The notes under the pieces are model-generated. The model searched no databases and was not told the origin of the DNA. It worked only from the letters and a program-made list of their open reading frames with translations. A DNA stretch of 64,000 nucleotides. Source: Apilactobacillus kunkeei DSM 12361 = ATCC 700308. GTDB lineage: Bacteria > Bacillota > Bacilli > Lactobacillales > Lactobacillaceae. How positions within the stretch are numbered: the first letter of the stretch is position 1; each line of letters begins with the position of its first letter. Both the position numbers and the translations under genes were made by a program. Positions 34,521 to 42,985 of the stretch are shown here, one piece after another. The stretch is from NCBI RefSeq assembly GCF_001281265.1, contig NZ_JXDB01000002.1, positions 62,001-126,000 on the forward strand. Direction: 5' to 3'.

Positions 34521-34820
34521 TAACTTTCTTTGGTTACGAAAGAGTATAACAAATAAACACTAATATGTATTAATAACCGGCACAAGGCCGGTTATTTTTT
34601 ATTCTCATTTTCATTTCTTGAAAGATGATCCTTTATATTCGAATATTTTGTTTTTGTTTAGAGAAAAATTAGTGTAAATATTTATTTGTATTAATTATAA
34701 ATTAATTATTATTAAAAGATAATAAAATATTTAACATAGTTCATTTTTAAAAAAAGTAACATGCTAACATGAAAATATTCGTATTATTTTCATTTATATT
34801 TTTAGGAGGATTCTTTTTAA
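34521..34820 (+). other. AT-rich intergenic region before the giant coiled-coil protein
   Basis: Apart from the terminator at 34572-34600 it holds only very AT-rich sequence and a small CATG-x4-CATG palindrome near 34761. No small ORF is supported. The promoter of the next gene must lie here but cannot be fixed. Confidence 0.5.
34572..34600 (+). terminator. Terminator of the MerR-cupin-CMD operon
   Basis: AATAACCGGC ACAAG GCCGGTTATT followed by a T tract. Confidence 0.9.
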
Positions 34821-37800
34821 ATGAACAAGAAGTTTAAAAATATGGCGTTATCAATTATTCCGCTTTCGGTTATTTTAATGTCATATTGTTCAAATGATTA
34901 TGCGAAAGCGTCAATAAATAAGGGAAATCAGTTATCCACATTAAATAATGGTGTCGAAACCAAGGAGGTTATTAATTCTGCTCTTAAGATAGAGTCTGAA
35001 TTAGAAGATTACTACCAACAAACGTTGGGATATGTTAAAGGTAATTTTATTAACGATTTATCCGAAGCAATTAATTATGATCAAGATACTCAAGCAACAT
35101 TTGCTAAAGAAATTCAAGATGCAATGAATTCCGTCAAATTTGATAAATCTTCAAACGAAGCAGATGCAAAGTTAAAATATCTAGACTTTATTTCCAAAGC
35201 ACTGGATGAAGCGATGAAGATACTTGATAAGTATGATAGTGAAATGGAAAATGATGCTGAATATGAGTCATTAAAGGATTCGATTGATTCTGATTTAAAT
35301 CAACTAAGTAATACTATTAATGAGGTTCAATCAAACAATGATAAAACTGATTCAAAAATTATTGAATTAGAAGAAAAGAACATTGATGTTTATCTGAATG
35401 ATTTAGATAAGGCTATGGATGAGGCTATTAGTGTTCAAAAAAATCTTATAGCAAAATCCGATGATAAAATTTATGCTTCCAATGTTGATGAAATCAATGG
35501 TTTGTTAAATGAGTTAATGGATGCTCAATCAAAATTAAATAATGCTAATGCAAATGAATCATTGAAGATTGACGGTTCTTTAAAATCTATAAATGAATCA
35601 GTTGCCTCATTAAATTCTGTCTTTAATGATGTAAAAAATTATAATCGAAAAGATTACAATAAGTTAAATAAAGATCAATTAATTAACGTTAATTCAAAAG
35701 TTGAAGAATTAAGAAGAGAAATTAAAAAAGTAAAGAAAGAAAATAAAAAAAATACCTCAAATATGAGCAAAGCTCATGTTAATTCAATTGATAAAAAGCT
35801 AAATGGGATAAATATAACACTTAAAGATTTCGATAAAAGTAATAGTAATGATATTATTTTGGTTCTTGAAAAAATCACTTCCAAAACAAATGATTTGCAA
35901 AATACATTAAATAAAATAAAAGGTCACAGTTCAAAATCAGATAAAAGAATTAATTCATTTGAAAATCGAATTGTTAACGCTGATTTATCACTTAATAGAA
36001 GTTTTTATGCTGCCATGGATGATAATAAGACTACTAAAGATAATATTGATAAATTAAATCAAGTAAGAATTACTAATTCTTTAAATGATCTTTCAAAAAA
36101 GATAGATGAAGCAAAGTTAGACAGTTCATACTTAGACAAGGGTATTGATGTTAAAAGTATTAATGATAAATTATCAGCATTCAATAGATCAATTAATGAC
36201 TTAAATAATAATTTAAATAAAAACGATAGTAATTTAATAAATGCTACTCAAAATAAAATTGCAAATGAGTTGAGTGCATTGCATGTTGCATTCTCTCAAG
36301 CAGATAAAGATAACAATAATTATAATGCTGAAGTAAAGAAGAACTCTGAAAATTATGTTAATAATAAAATAGCTTCTTTTATTACAGTAGTTGCCGAATT
36401 TAAGAATGATGATACTAAAGATAATTATGATAGTCTGTACAATGCGCTAAATGATCTGAAAAAAGTTGGGGTAAATGATAAAAACTCATTACAAAAAGTT
36501 CAGAGTATTGTTAAGTCAATGCAAGACAACGTTTCTTTAGATGCTAAAACTGATTTGATTGGTGTAGATGATGTTGAAAATGATATTAATAAATATCATG
36601 AATTATTTGGAAATGCATTGGATAAATTAGATGCAGATCAAAATTCTAAACAGGATGATTTCGGTAACAAATTTAATGAACAACAGTCAAATATGGTTAT
36701 TAAAGATGATGATGAATTATTTCTAAGAATGTTTGCGGAAGATGATACTGATAGCTATCAAGAAAGCCCATTAACTGGTATACCAAGTGGGTATGAAAAA
36801 CAATTCCATCAATACTTGATTGAAAATCTAAAAAAATCACCAAAAATAGCAGAAATTGTTCATAATCTTGAAATGAAGTTATCAAATGTTAAGTCACTTA
36901 AAGATAAGTTTACTTTATTGAATGGGATGGATGAAAAGAAAGTTATTTCATCTAAAGACTTAAGCGATGATTTATCTCAATTATATGGCCATGTTGATAA
37001 ACTCAAGACAGATGATACTAATGAAATGTATTCAGCACAGGTGAATTTGGATAGTATAACCACTGAAATTAATCAATTGAAAGCCAACTATGCCACTGCA
37101 CTTGTTGATGCTGCGTCGAATGATAAAAAGTCATCAGATAATCAAAAAGCTAACGATGATAAGAAGTCATCAGATGCTCAAAAGGCTAGTGATGATAAGA
37201 AGCCATCAGATGATCAAAAGACTAATGATGATAAGAAATCATCAGATGCTCAAAAAGCTAATGATGATAAGAATGCGTCAGATAGTCAAAAAGCTAATGT
37301 TGATAACAAACCATCAGGCAAGCAAAATGGCATCAATGATAAGCAACCCAACAAGACAAATGATGATCAAAATAGTAAGGATGCAAAGAATAATCATAAA
37401 ACTAAGAAAGCATCAATTAAAAAAAATAAGAAAGTTCTTGCCAATTTAACCAAGAAGTTAAAGAATAAGAAACTAACTAAACGTTCAAAAAAAGCAATTA
37501 TAAAGAAAATAAATGCATTAAAGAAAAGAATTAAACTAGCGATTGTTAAACGAGACAAGAAGAAACTTTTAAAAATCAACAAAAAGTTACACAGTAAGAA
37601 GATATCCAAGAAGACTAGAAAACATCTTAATAAGCAAGCAACAGCTCTTCGTAAGGAAATTAAGAAAAACTACGTAAAGCCTACTAAGAAAAAGGCAGTC
37701 AAAAAGACTGTTAAGAAGCATTCTAAAAAGAGTAAGAAGATAAATAAGAAGTCAAAGAAAGATGCTAAAAAAACTAAAAAGGCAGCAAAAAAGTCCGTTA

Positions 37801-38060
37801 AAAAAGCAAAAAAGGCAGCAAAGAAGTCAAAGAAAGCTGCTAAAAAGGCAGCAAAGAAGTCAAAGAAAGTTGCTAAGAAGACAAAGAAACATCAAAAGAA
37901 GTTAACAAAACGTGCTGCTAAAAAAATACAAACCGATCAAAAGGCAATTGCTAAGATAAATAAGAAGTTAAAATTCAAGCACTTAACTAAGAAGCACAGA
38001 CGTAGCCTAATCGCCAAACGTGCACAACTAAGAAAAGCAATTCGTAAGTTAACTAAGTAA
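34821..38060 (+). CDS. Giant secreted coiled-coil protein with Lys-rich tail
   Basis: 1079 residues. An N-terminal signal (about 1-31, ending near AKA) precedes about 720 residues of predicted coiled coil very rich in Asn, Asp, Lys, Ser and Leu. Then come about five 12-residue repeats of the type NDDKKSSDAQKA (about 770-830). The last 220 residues are extremely basic (KKAAKKSKKAAKK and similar). The cysteine in the signal (MSYC) is not a good lipobox. No LPXTG. The gene is markedly more A-rich than its neighbours. Likely a wall-bound fibre held by its cationic tail; the tail resembles that of the 267-residue protein at 32453. AGGAGG lies 9 nt before the ATG. Confidence 0.8.
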   Translation: MNKKFKNMALSIIPLSVILMSYCSNDYAKASINKGNQLSTLNNGVETKEVINSALKIESELEDYYQQTLGYVKGNFINDLSEAINYDQDTQATFAKEIQDAMNSVKFDKSSNEADAKLKYLDFISKALDEAMKILDKYDSEMENDAEYESLKDSIDSDLNQLSNTINEVQSNNDKTDSKIIELEEKNIDVYLNDLDKAMDEAISVQKNLIAKSDDKIYASNVDEINGLLNELMDAQSKLNNANANESLKIDGSLKSINESVASLNSVFNDVKNYNRKDYNKLNKDQLINVNSKVEELRREIKKVKKENKKNTSNMSKAHVNSIDKKLNGINITLKDFDKSNSNDIILVLEKITSKTNDLQNTLNKIKGHSSKSDKRINSFENRIVNADLSLNRSFYAAMDDNKTTKDNIDKLNQVRITNSLNDLSKKIDEAKLDSSYLDKGIDVKSINDKLSAFNRSINDLNNNLNKNDSNLINATQNKIANELSALHVAFSQADKDNNNYNAEVKKNSENYVNNKIASFITVVAEFKNDDTKDNYDSLYNALNDLKKVGVNDKNSLQKVQSIVKSMQDNVSLDAKTDLIGVDDVENDINKYHELFGNALDKLDADQNSKQDDFGNKFNEQQSNMVIKDDDELFLRMFAEDDTDSYQESPLTGIPSGYEKQFHQYLIENLKKSPKIAEIVHNLEMKLSNVKSLKDKFTLLNGMDEKKVISSKDLSDDLSQLYGHVDKLKTDDTNEMYSAQVNLDSITTEINQLKANYATALVDAASNDKKSSDNQKANDDKKSSDAQKASDDKKPSDDQKTNDDKKSSDAQKANDDKNASDSQKANVDNKPSGKQNGINDKQPNKTNDDQNSKDAKNNHKTKKASIKKNKKVLANLTKKLKNKKLTKRSKKAIIKKINALKKRIKLAIVKRDKKKLLKINKKLHSKKISKKTRKHLNKQATALRKEIKKNYVKPTKKKAVKKTVKKHSKKSKKINKKSKKDAKKTKKAAKKSVKKAKKAAKKSKKAAKKAAKKSKKVAKKTKKHQKKLTKRAAKKIQTDQKAIAKINKKLKFKHLTKKHRRSLIAKRAQLRKAIRKLTK
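37126..37310 (+). repeat. Tandem 36-nt coding repeats
   Basis: Five imperfect units of NDDKKSSDAQKA-type sequence lie in the linker between coiled coil and Lys-rich tail. Unit number probably varies among strains. Confidence 0.7.
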
Positions 38061-38064
38061 TCTT

Positions 38065-38096
38065 AAAAGACGCTATCAAACGATAGCGTCTTTTTT
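38065..38096 (+). terminator. Terminator of the giant coiled-coil protein gene
   Basis: AAAAGACGCTATC AAAC GATAGCGTCTTTT then T2. Confidence 0.88.
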
Positions 38097-38122
38097 GCAT
38101 GCATTTAATTGACAACTTAATT

Positions 38123-38151
38123 TTGACATGTTGGTTAACAATTGATAATAT
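38123..38151 (+). promoter_or_regulatory. Promoter of bioY
   Basis: TTGACA (consensus -35) and TAATAT are 17 nt apart. A BirA half-site, GTTAACAAT (38134-38142), sits between them. Confidence 0.7.
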
Positions 38152-38156
38152 ATGAA

Positions 38157-38190
38157 ATTGTTAACTTTATACAAAAATACGGTTAACAAT
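38157..38190 (+). promoter_or_regulatory. BirA operator of bioY
   Basis: ATTGTTAAC (38157-38165) and GTTAACAAT (38182-38190) form a perfect 9-bp inverted repeat with a 16-nt spacer, the known arrangement of Firmicute BirA sites. It ends just before the bioY ribosome site. Confidence 0.85.
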
Positions 38191-38202
38191 AAGGAGAGAG
38201 AT

Positions 38203-38751
38203 ATGAAAACGAGAGACGTGACACAAATCGCGCTGATGACGGCGTTAATTATTGCATTGGCATTCGTACCAGCGATTCCAGTCGCAATTATTCCGGTACC
38301 AATCGTTCTGCAGAATTTTGGAATTATGTTAGCTGGTTTATTATTAGGAGGTAAGAAGGGAACTATTTCAGTAGCAATTTTAATGGCAATGGTATCTGTT
38401 GGCCTACCGGTTCTTACTGGAGGACATGGTGGAGCAATTAGTTTCATTGGCCCCTCTGGAGGATACCTATTGTCGTGGCTATTAATGCCTTCACTAATGG
38501 CGCTTTTTAATCGATTATGTAGTACATTTGTTGATAAAAATAGTTTTTGGAATGTATTAATTTCTACTATTATAGTAAGTATCGTAATATCATACTCAAT
38601 TGCAATTGTGTGGATCAGTGTGCAGATGCATATCACATTGGGTCAATCATTACTTGCTAACATGGTATTTATTCCAGGCGACATTATTAAGGCTGTTATT
38701 GCTGCCTTTGTTGCTAAACGATTATTACCAATCATTAATAAAAATGCTTAA
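38203..38751 (+). CDS. bioY: Biotin transporter substrate-binding subunit BioY
   Basis: 182 residues, six hydrophobic helices, the S component of an ECF-type biotin importer. MTALIIALAFVPAIPVAIIP and LGGKKGTISVAILMAMVSVGLPV are typical BioY segments, followed by GGHGGAISFIGPSGGYLLSW (biotin-binding region). AAGGAGAGAG lies just before the ATG. No ECF ATPase or T genes are next to it, so it would use shared ECF modules or work alone. Controlled by BirA through the operator just upstream. Confidence 0.93.
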   Translation: MKTRDVTQIALMTALIIALAFVPAIPVAIIPVPIVLQNFGIMLAGLLLGGKKGTISVAILMAMVSVGLPVLTGGHGGAISFIGPSGGYLLSWLLMPSLMALFNRLCSTFVDKNSFWNVLISTIIVSIVISYSIAIVWISVQMHITLGQSLLANMVFIPGDIIKAVIAAFVAKRLLPIINKNA

Positions 38752-38812
38752 TATTTTTCCTTTCTCGTATTGACGTATATAATGGTGACAAAAACAAAAA
38801 GGGGATGTTTTC

Positions 38813-38995
38813 ATGGATACATCAAAAATGATTAATCCTATGTTAGGTTGGAAGTTACGTCCACTTGTTGAAAAAGTGACTTCAACTGATGATATTGAAG
38901 ATATCAAGTTTAACTACATGTTAATGCCTAAGCCAGACACGCCAGAACATGTTGCAGAATGGAAGAAGGTATTAGCACAATATGAAAATAAGTAA
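38813..38995 (+). CDS. Small protein, unknown function
   Basis: A 60-residue soluble protein with AAAAGGGG before the ATG. It contains a helical DIEDIKFNYMLMPKPDTPEHV segment; no cysteine and no membrane part. The stop overlaps the start of the VOC gene by 14 nt, so the two are translationally coupled. No family recognised. Confidence 0.6.
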   Translation: MDTSKMINPMLGWKLRPLVEKVTSTDDIEDIKFNYMLMPKPDTPEHVAEWKKVLAQYENK

Positions 38996-39368
38996 TTTTG
39001 ACCATTTTGTTTTAACAGTCAATAACATTCAAGATAGTCTTGATTTTTATAATGGAATTTTAGGGATGGAAAAAATCACCTTTAATAAAGGTGATATTAA
39101 AAGATACGCCGTAAAATTTGGTCATTCAAAAATTAATTTTCATGAGGTTGGAAATGAATTTGAACCAAAGGCAAAAGTTCCTACACCAGGCTCGGCAGAT
39201 TTTTGCTTAGTGACATCTACTCCAATTAACGATGTCGTTAAAGAAATAAAAAGCAAAGGTTGCGATATTATTCAAGGCCCTGTTGAAAAATCTGGAGCAT
39301 ATGGAAAAATTATTTCGGTTTATTTACGAGATCCAGATGATAATTTAGTAGAAATATCTAATTATTAA
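38982..39368 (+). CDS. VOC-superfamily (glyoxalase/dioxygenase-like) protein
   Basis: 128 residues with two beta-alpha-beta-beta-beta modules. It begins FDHFVLTVNNIQDSLDFYNG and ends YLRDPDDNLVEISNY, the usual VOC termini. Candidate metal ligands are His4 (DHF), His in NFHEVG and Glu in VEI. Members include glyoxalase I, fosfomycin-resistance enzymes and others, so the reaction remains open. Confidence 0.88.
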   Translation: MKISNFDHFVLTVNNIQDSLDFYNGILGMEKITFNKGDIKRYAVKFGHSKINFHEVGNEFEPKAKVPTPGSADFCLVTSTPINDVVKEIKSKGCDIIQGPVEKSGAYGKIISVYLRDPDDNLVEISNY

Positions 39369-39392
39369 AAACAGCGTTTTATGCTGTTTTTT
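39367..39392 (+). terminator. Terminator of the VOC gene
   Basis: AAAACAGC GTTTTAT GCTGTTTT. Confidence 0.75.
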
Positions 39393-39425
39393 ATTTGCTA
39401 TATAATTAGACAATGGAGGAGTAAT

Positions 39426-39902
39426 ATGGATCCTGTATTAATTGTGCTTAGGGGAAATGCAGTGACTGGGAAGACCAGTGTTGCATCCGCACTACAAGAA
39501 AGACTAGGAACCACGAACGTAATGTTGGTTCAACAAGATATAACTGAAAAACACACAGATACACAAATCCTAATGATTCAAAAGCTGGTTAACTATGGCA
39601 AAAAACACTTCCATTATGTTATTTTGGATGGGATTTTGCCCAAGAAAGTATATGGAGAAATGCTACATAGTTTCATTGAAGATTTTGGTAGCCAACAATT
39701 AGTGTATTACTTTAATGATTCGTTCGAACAAACATTGAAGCATAACAAACAAAAAATTCAGCCACACGATATCGACAAACTAAAATCGTGGTGGAATGAT
39801 TCAGATATACTTTCAGTTGAAGACATAAAATTAGAGAACGCTGAAATTGAAGAATATACTAATCAAATCATTGATGATATTAATGATTTACCATTATTCT
39901 GA
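39426..39902 (+). CDS. P-loop kinase-like ATPase
   Basis: 158 residues from the ATG at 39426 (GGAGGAG 5-6 nt upstream; the frame is open further up without a ribosome site). Walker A is RGNAVTGKTSVA and a Walker-B-like strand is YVILDGIL. It resembles small AAA_33/zeta-toxin-like or nucleoside kinases. No antitoxin-like gene is adjacent. Substrate unknown. Confidence 0.75.
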   Translation: MDPVLIVLRGNAVTGKTSVASALQERLGTTNVMLVQQDITEKHTDTQILMIQKLVNYGKKHFHYVILDGILPKKVYGEMLHSFIEDFGSQQLVYYFNDSFEQTLKHNKQKIQPHDIDKLKSWWNDSDILSVEDIKLENAEIEEYTNQIIDDINDLPLF

Positions 39903-40022
39903 TTTTATATTAAATTGGATTTAAAAGAGAAATATATTTGTAAATAATTAATATCTAATTAAAATGTGCACAAAAATGTTATACACCCTTGCTAATGATT
40001 CATTTTTATTTTATATTAATTC

Positions 40023-40051
40023 TTGTGTTTTTTTAGATCGTCATATATAAT
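40023..40051 (+). promoter_or_regulatory. Promoter of the candidate CU-rich small RNA
   Basis: TTGTGT and TATAAT (40046-40051) are exactly 17 nt apart in a region without an ORF. Confidence 0.45.
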
Positions 40052-40056
40052 AAGAA

Positions 40057-40190
40057 CAGTTGTTCGCATAAAGGCGATCAGTTAACTCATATTTATTATA
40101 TTAATGAGACCTCTCATCTCATTAATACATTTATATTTTCTTATCTCTCTCAAAAAAAGACCACTCTCTCTCAAGAAGGTCTTTTTTTTA
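40057..40190 (+). ncRNA. Candidate trans-acting small RNA with CU-rich loops
   Basis: A transcript of about 135 nt can be drawn from the promoter at 40023-40051 to the hairpin at 40152-40189. It holds no ORF with a ribosome site. TTAATGAG/CTCATTAA (40101-40125) forms a perfect 8-bp stem with the loop ACCTCTCAT, followed by TTATCTCTCTC and, in the terminator loop, ACTCTCTCTCAAGAA. Such C/U-rich loops typically pair with ribosome binding sites. Purely a prediction from layout. Confidence 0.4.
40152..40189. terminator. Bidirectional terminator at the 3' end of glyA
   Basis: AAAAAAAGACC and GGTCTTTTTTT pair around a 15-nt CU-rich loop. It serves glyA on the minus strand and the candidate small RNA on the plus strand. 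Confidence 0.75.
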
Positions 40191-40195
40191 CATAT

Positions 40196-41428
40196 TTATC
40201 TGCTAATGGGATGTTTAATGATTAGGTCATGTACTTGTTGCTTGGCATCATCTAAGATGTTTTGATGCCCAGGATGATTTAATACATCAACAATGATAGT
40301 GGCTACTTTGATAGCATCATCTTCACTGAAGTTACGACTAGTGATAGTAGGAGTACCAATTCGGATTCCTTCCATAGTATCACCATTTTCTAGCGGCAAT
40401 AGTTCCTTGTTAGTGGCAATTCCCACAGAGTAAAGTAGTTCAGCTGCTTGATCACCAGTAAGACCAACTGCGTTTAAATCCAATGTCATTTCATGGTTTT
40501 CGGTATCACCAGATACAACACGAATCTTTTCATCTTGATTAAACACCTTGGCCATTGCCTTAGCATTCTTGATTACATTAACGGCATATTCATGGAAGTC
40601 GGGTTTCAAGGCTTCACCCAATGCAACGGCTTTGGCTGCGATAACGTGTTCTAAAGCACCACTTTGTGATATTGGGAAAACTGCGTAGTCTAACTTATCT
40701 GCAAATTTTGCCCTGGCTAATATCATACCACCTCGTGGTCCACGTAAGGTTTTGTGGGTCGTTGTAGTCACAACGTCAGCAACTTCAACAGGGTTGGGGT
40801 GGACTCCAGCAGCCACTAGTCCTGCAATGTGGGCCATATCGACCATTAGGATGGCGCCGACTTCATCAGCTATTTTTCTAAATTCATTCCAGTCGATAAT
40901 ATGACTATATGCTGATGCACCTGCAATGATTAGTTTTGGTTTTACTTCTAGAGCGATTTGGCGAATGTTTTCAAAGTCTAGTAATTCTGTTTTAGGGTCA
41001 ACACCATAAAAATGAGACTCGTAAAGTTGACCGGAGAAGTTATGTTTTTGACCGTGGGTAAAATGACCACCAGCATGCTCACTCATTGCAAGAATCTTAT
41101 CACCGGGTTTTAAGAAAGCGGCATATACAGCTTGGTTGGCTTGGCTTCCAGAATGAGGATGAACGTTTGCATATTCTGCGTGAAATAATTCTTCTGCACG
41201 TTGTTTAGCAATTCTATCAATTTCATCAATTGCTTCGTTCCCAGTATAGACACGTTTTCCAGGATATCCTACCGCATATTTATTCGTTAATACAGAACCT
41301 TGAGCTGCACGTACAGCCTTGGATGCAATGTTTTCTGATGCAATTAATTCAATCACGTTATCTTGACGATTGTTTTCATGTTCAATCGCTTTAAAAATTT
41401 CTGGATCTTCTTTTGAAAAATCGTACAT
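40196..41428 (-). CDS. glyA: Serine hydroxymethyltransferase
   Basis: A 410-residue PLP enzyme converting serine and tetrahydrofolate to glycine and methylene-tetrahydrofolate. [47 protein letters not shown]-type [11 protein letters not shown] and [15 protein letters not shown] (PLP lysine near residue 226) are all present. AAAGGAG precedes the ATG. Transcription is governed by the glycine T-box just upstream, so the enzyme here is used chiefly to make glycine and is switched on when tRNA-Gly is uncharged. Confidence 0.97.
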   Translation of the reverse strand: MYDFSKEDPEIFKAIEHENNRQDNVIELIASENIASKAVRAAQGSVLTNKYAVGYPGKRVYTGNEAIDEIDRIAKQRAEELFHAEYANVHPHSGSQANQAVYAAFLKPGDKILAMSEHAGGHFTHGQKHNFSGQLYESHFYGVDPKTELLDFENIRQIALEVKPKLIIAGASAYSHIIDWNEFRKIADEVGAILMVDMAHIAGLVAAGVHPNPVEVADVVTTTTHKTLRGPRGGMILARAKFADKLDYAVFPISQSGALEHVIAAKAVALGEALKPDFHEYAVNVIKNAKAMAKVFNQDEKIRVVSGDTENHEMTLDLNAVGLTGDQAAELLYSVGIATNKELLPLENGDTMEGIRIGTPTITSRNFSEDDAIKVATIIVDVLNHPGHQNILDDAKQQVHDLIIKHPISR

Positions 41429-41444
41429 AATTTAATCTCCTTTT

Positions 41445-41668
41445 TAAACAAAAAAGACGCCCTTGTACTTTCGTACAAGGGCGTCTTCAACACTGTTCCA
41501 CCTTATTTTTATATCAAGCTCGCACTTGATACCTCTGGTTCTTAATGCGCATTAAGATTTCGATTCAATTGATATATCTTGACTGCCTTCATTCAAGAAC
41601 TTGGCATCTCGTTTCACTAAATCAGATGCTCGCTTAACAAGTTGATTTGAATTACTACTTTCAAGTTG
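41445..41668 (-). promoter_or_regulatory. T-box riboswitch, glycine-specific, controlling glyA
   Basis: Read on the minus strand: CTTGA (41661-41665) and TCAAG (41578-41582) close Stem I, with AAGTAGTA as the K-turn-like 5' side. The specifier loop reads GAAGGCAG with the glycine codon GGC at 41585-41587 followed by A. The T-box motif is AAGGTGGAACAGTG (41491-41504). Its UGGA would pair with a UCCA acceptor end, fitting a U discriminator as in Gram-positive tRNA-Gly. The terminator follows. Uncharged tRNA-Gly would stabilise the antiterminator. Confidence 0.9.
41450..41487 (-). terminator. T-box intrinsic terminator before glyA
   Basis: On the minus strand AAGACGCCCTTGTAC GAAA GTACAAGGGCGTCTT followed by T-rich sequence; a 15-bp perfect stem. 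Confidence 0.92.
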
Positions 41669-41674
41669 TTTATT

Positions 41675-41703
41675 AGAATAGACTAAAAAAATAATACTGT
41701 CAA
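41675..41703 (-). promoter_or_regulatory. Promoter of the glyA T-box transcript
   Basis: TTGACA (minus strand, 41698-41703) and TATTCT (41675-41680) with a 17-nt spacer, just upstream of Stem I. Confidence 0.7.
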
Positions 41704-41734
41704 ATTTTTTTATAATATTTTTAATATTTGTAAT

Positions 41735-41965
41735 TTATTTATTTTTTATTTGCTGTCTTAGTTTTTCGTTTTCTCTACGCATATTAGCAAGCATTTGTTC
41801 TGCTTTGCGGTTTTCTTCATCCATTTTTTGACGTTGAGCTTTTCTTTCGTCTCGATGAAAGAAAGAGTCAATTAGTAAAAAGATGCCTAAACATCCAAAT
41901 ACGACAACGAATCCGATACCCAACAGAATAAACATTCCTAAAATAACAAGCACAATCATTAACAT
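41735..41965 (-). CDS. Small membrane protein with coiled-coil tail
   Basis: 76 residues: one long hydrophobic segment (about 3-34, possibly two helices) and a charged helical tail (RKAQRQKMDEENRKAEQMLA and beyond, rich in K/E/Q) predicted to form a coiled coil. AAAGGGG lies 9 nt before the ATG. Its shape recalls phage-shock PspB/PspC-like or envelope-stress small proteins but no specific family is claimed. Confidence 0.65.
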   Translation of the reverse strand: MLMIVLVILGMFILLGIGFVVVFGCLGIFLLIDSFFHRDERKAQRQKMDEENRKAEQMLANMRRENEKLRQQIKNK

Positions 41966-42034
41966 ATGAAAAAGCCCCTTTATTATGTATGAATATAACT
42001 AATTATACTCGTCGTACAATTAGTTATAAATAAG

Positions 42035-42892
42035 TTATTTATGTTTTGGATATTGATGCTCGATTTCATAAACGACTTCAGGATCATCACCGGTACGGAA
42101 ATCCTGATTTAAATCGTCAATTAACTTCATTTCATGATCTGATAATTCAAAATCATATAGGTCCGCATTTTCAACCACTCGTTGTGGTGTACTTGACTTA
42201 GGAATGATAGTTACACCGTTTTGAAGGTGCCATCTTAAGATGATTTGGGCCGTTGATTTACCATGAGATTTGGCAATTTCTTGGATGGTATCGTCATTTA
42301 GAGTAGCACCACGACCCATTGGACTCCAAGCTTGTGTAACAATTCCTTCATCCTTGTTTGCTTTTAGCATGGATTTTTGACTTAGGTAAGGGTGGACTTC
42401 GATTTGGTTTACTACAGGCATCTCATGAGCTTTAGTTTTTAATAAATCTAAATGAGTTTGATGGTAATTACTTACCCCGATGGACTTCACTTTTCCTGCT
42501 TTTTTGGCATCCTCAAATGCACGCCAAGTATCAAAAAAGTGTGAACGAACAGGCCAGTGTACTAATAACAAGTCGATGTAGTCAGTTTGAAGTTTTTCAA
42601 GTGACTCATCAATTGCATCTAATGTTGATTGGTATCCTTGTTTTGGTTCAGGAATTTTTGTCGTAATAAATATTTCATTTCTGTTAATTTGTAGCTTTTT
42701 AATTGAATTACCTAGTAGTTCTTCATTATTATAGAACTGTGCAGTATCGAATAATCGATATCCGGCTTCATAGGCCGACTTAATAGCTGCATTCATACTA
42801 TCTTGATCAGCTAGTTTATAGGTTCCAAAGCCTTCTATAGGCATTTGATTTCCGTCTCTTAGCTGTATGGTATCTTTAATTGAATTAGGCAT
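42035..42892 (-). CDS. Aldo/keto reductase
   Basis: A 285-residue TIM-barrel NADPH reductase. The catalytic tetrad is visible: Asp and Tyr in LFDTAQFYNNEELLG, Lys in FITTKIPEP and His in LLLVHWPV. IGVSNY and the C-terminal IPKSSTPQRVVEN give the cofactor site. Similar to lactobacillal 2,5-diketo-D-gluconate-reductase-type enzymes with broad aldehyde range. An upstream promoter TTGATT-18-TATCAT can be read on the minus strand at 42930-42959. Monocistronic. Confidence 0.92.
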   Translation of the reverse strand: MPNSIKDTIQLRDGNQMPIEGFGTYKLADQDSMNAAIKSAYEAGYRLFDTAQFYNNEELLGNSIKKLQINRNEIFITTKIPEPKQGYQSTLDAIDESLEKLQTDYIDLLLVHWPVRSHFFDTWRAFEDAKKAGKVKSIGVSNYHQTHLDLLKTKAHEMPVVNQIEVHPYLSQKSMLKANKDEGIVTQAWSPMGRGATLNDDTIQEIAKSHGKSTAQIILRWHLQNGVTIIPKSSTPQRVVENADLYDFELSDHEMKLIDDLNQDFRTGDDPEVVYEIEHQYPKHK

Positions 42893-42985
42893 GTTAATGG
42901 CCTCCTTTTATTTTTAAGTACCAGGGTCAATGATAGTCCATAAAAACTAGACAAATCAAATTTTTTACACGTTAGGGGTGTTTTT

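Noticed and set aside
34821-34920. Lipoprotein signal in the giant coiled-coil protein
   Set aside because: The only cysteine is in MSYC, which lacks the small residue before Cys required by the lipobox; an ordinary signal peptide ending near AKA fits better.
38076-38636. 186-codon open frame antisense to bioY
   Set aside because: It lies over the BioY gene and its BirA operator, has no recognisable family and no good start; BioY is unmistakable.
39426-39902. Zeta-type toxin of a toxin-antitoxin pair
   Set aside because: It has a matching P-loop but no adjacent small antitoxin gene; an ordinary small kinase is equally likely.
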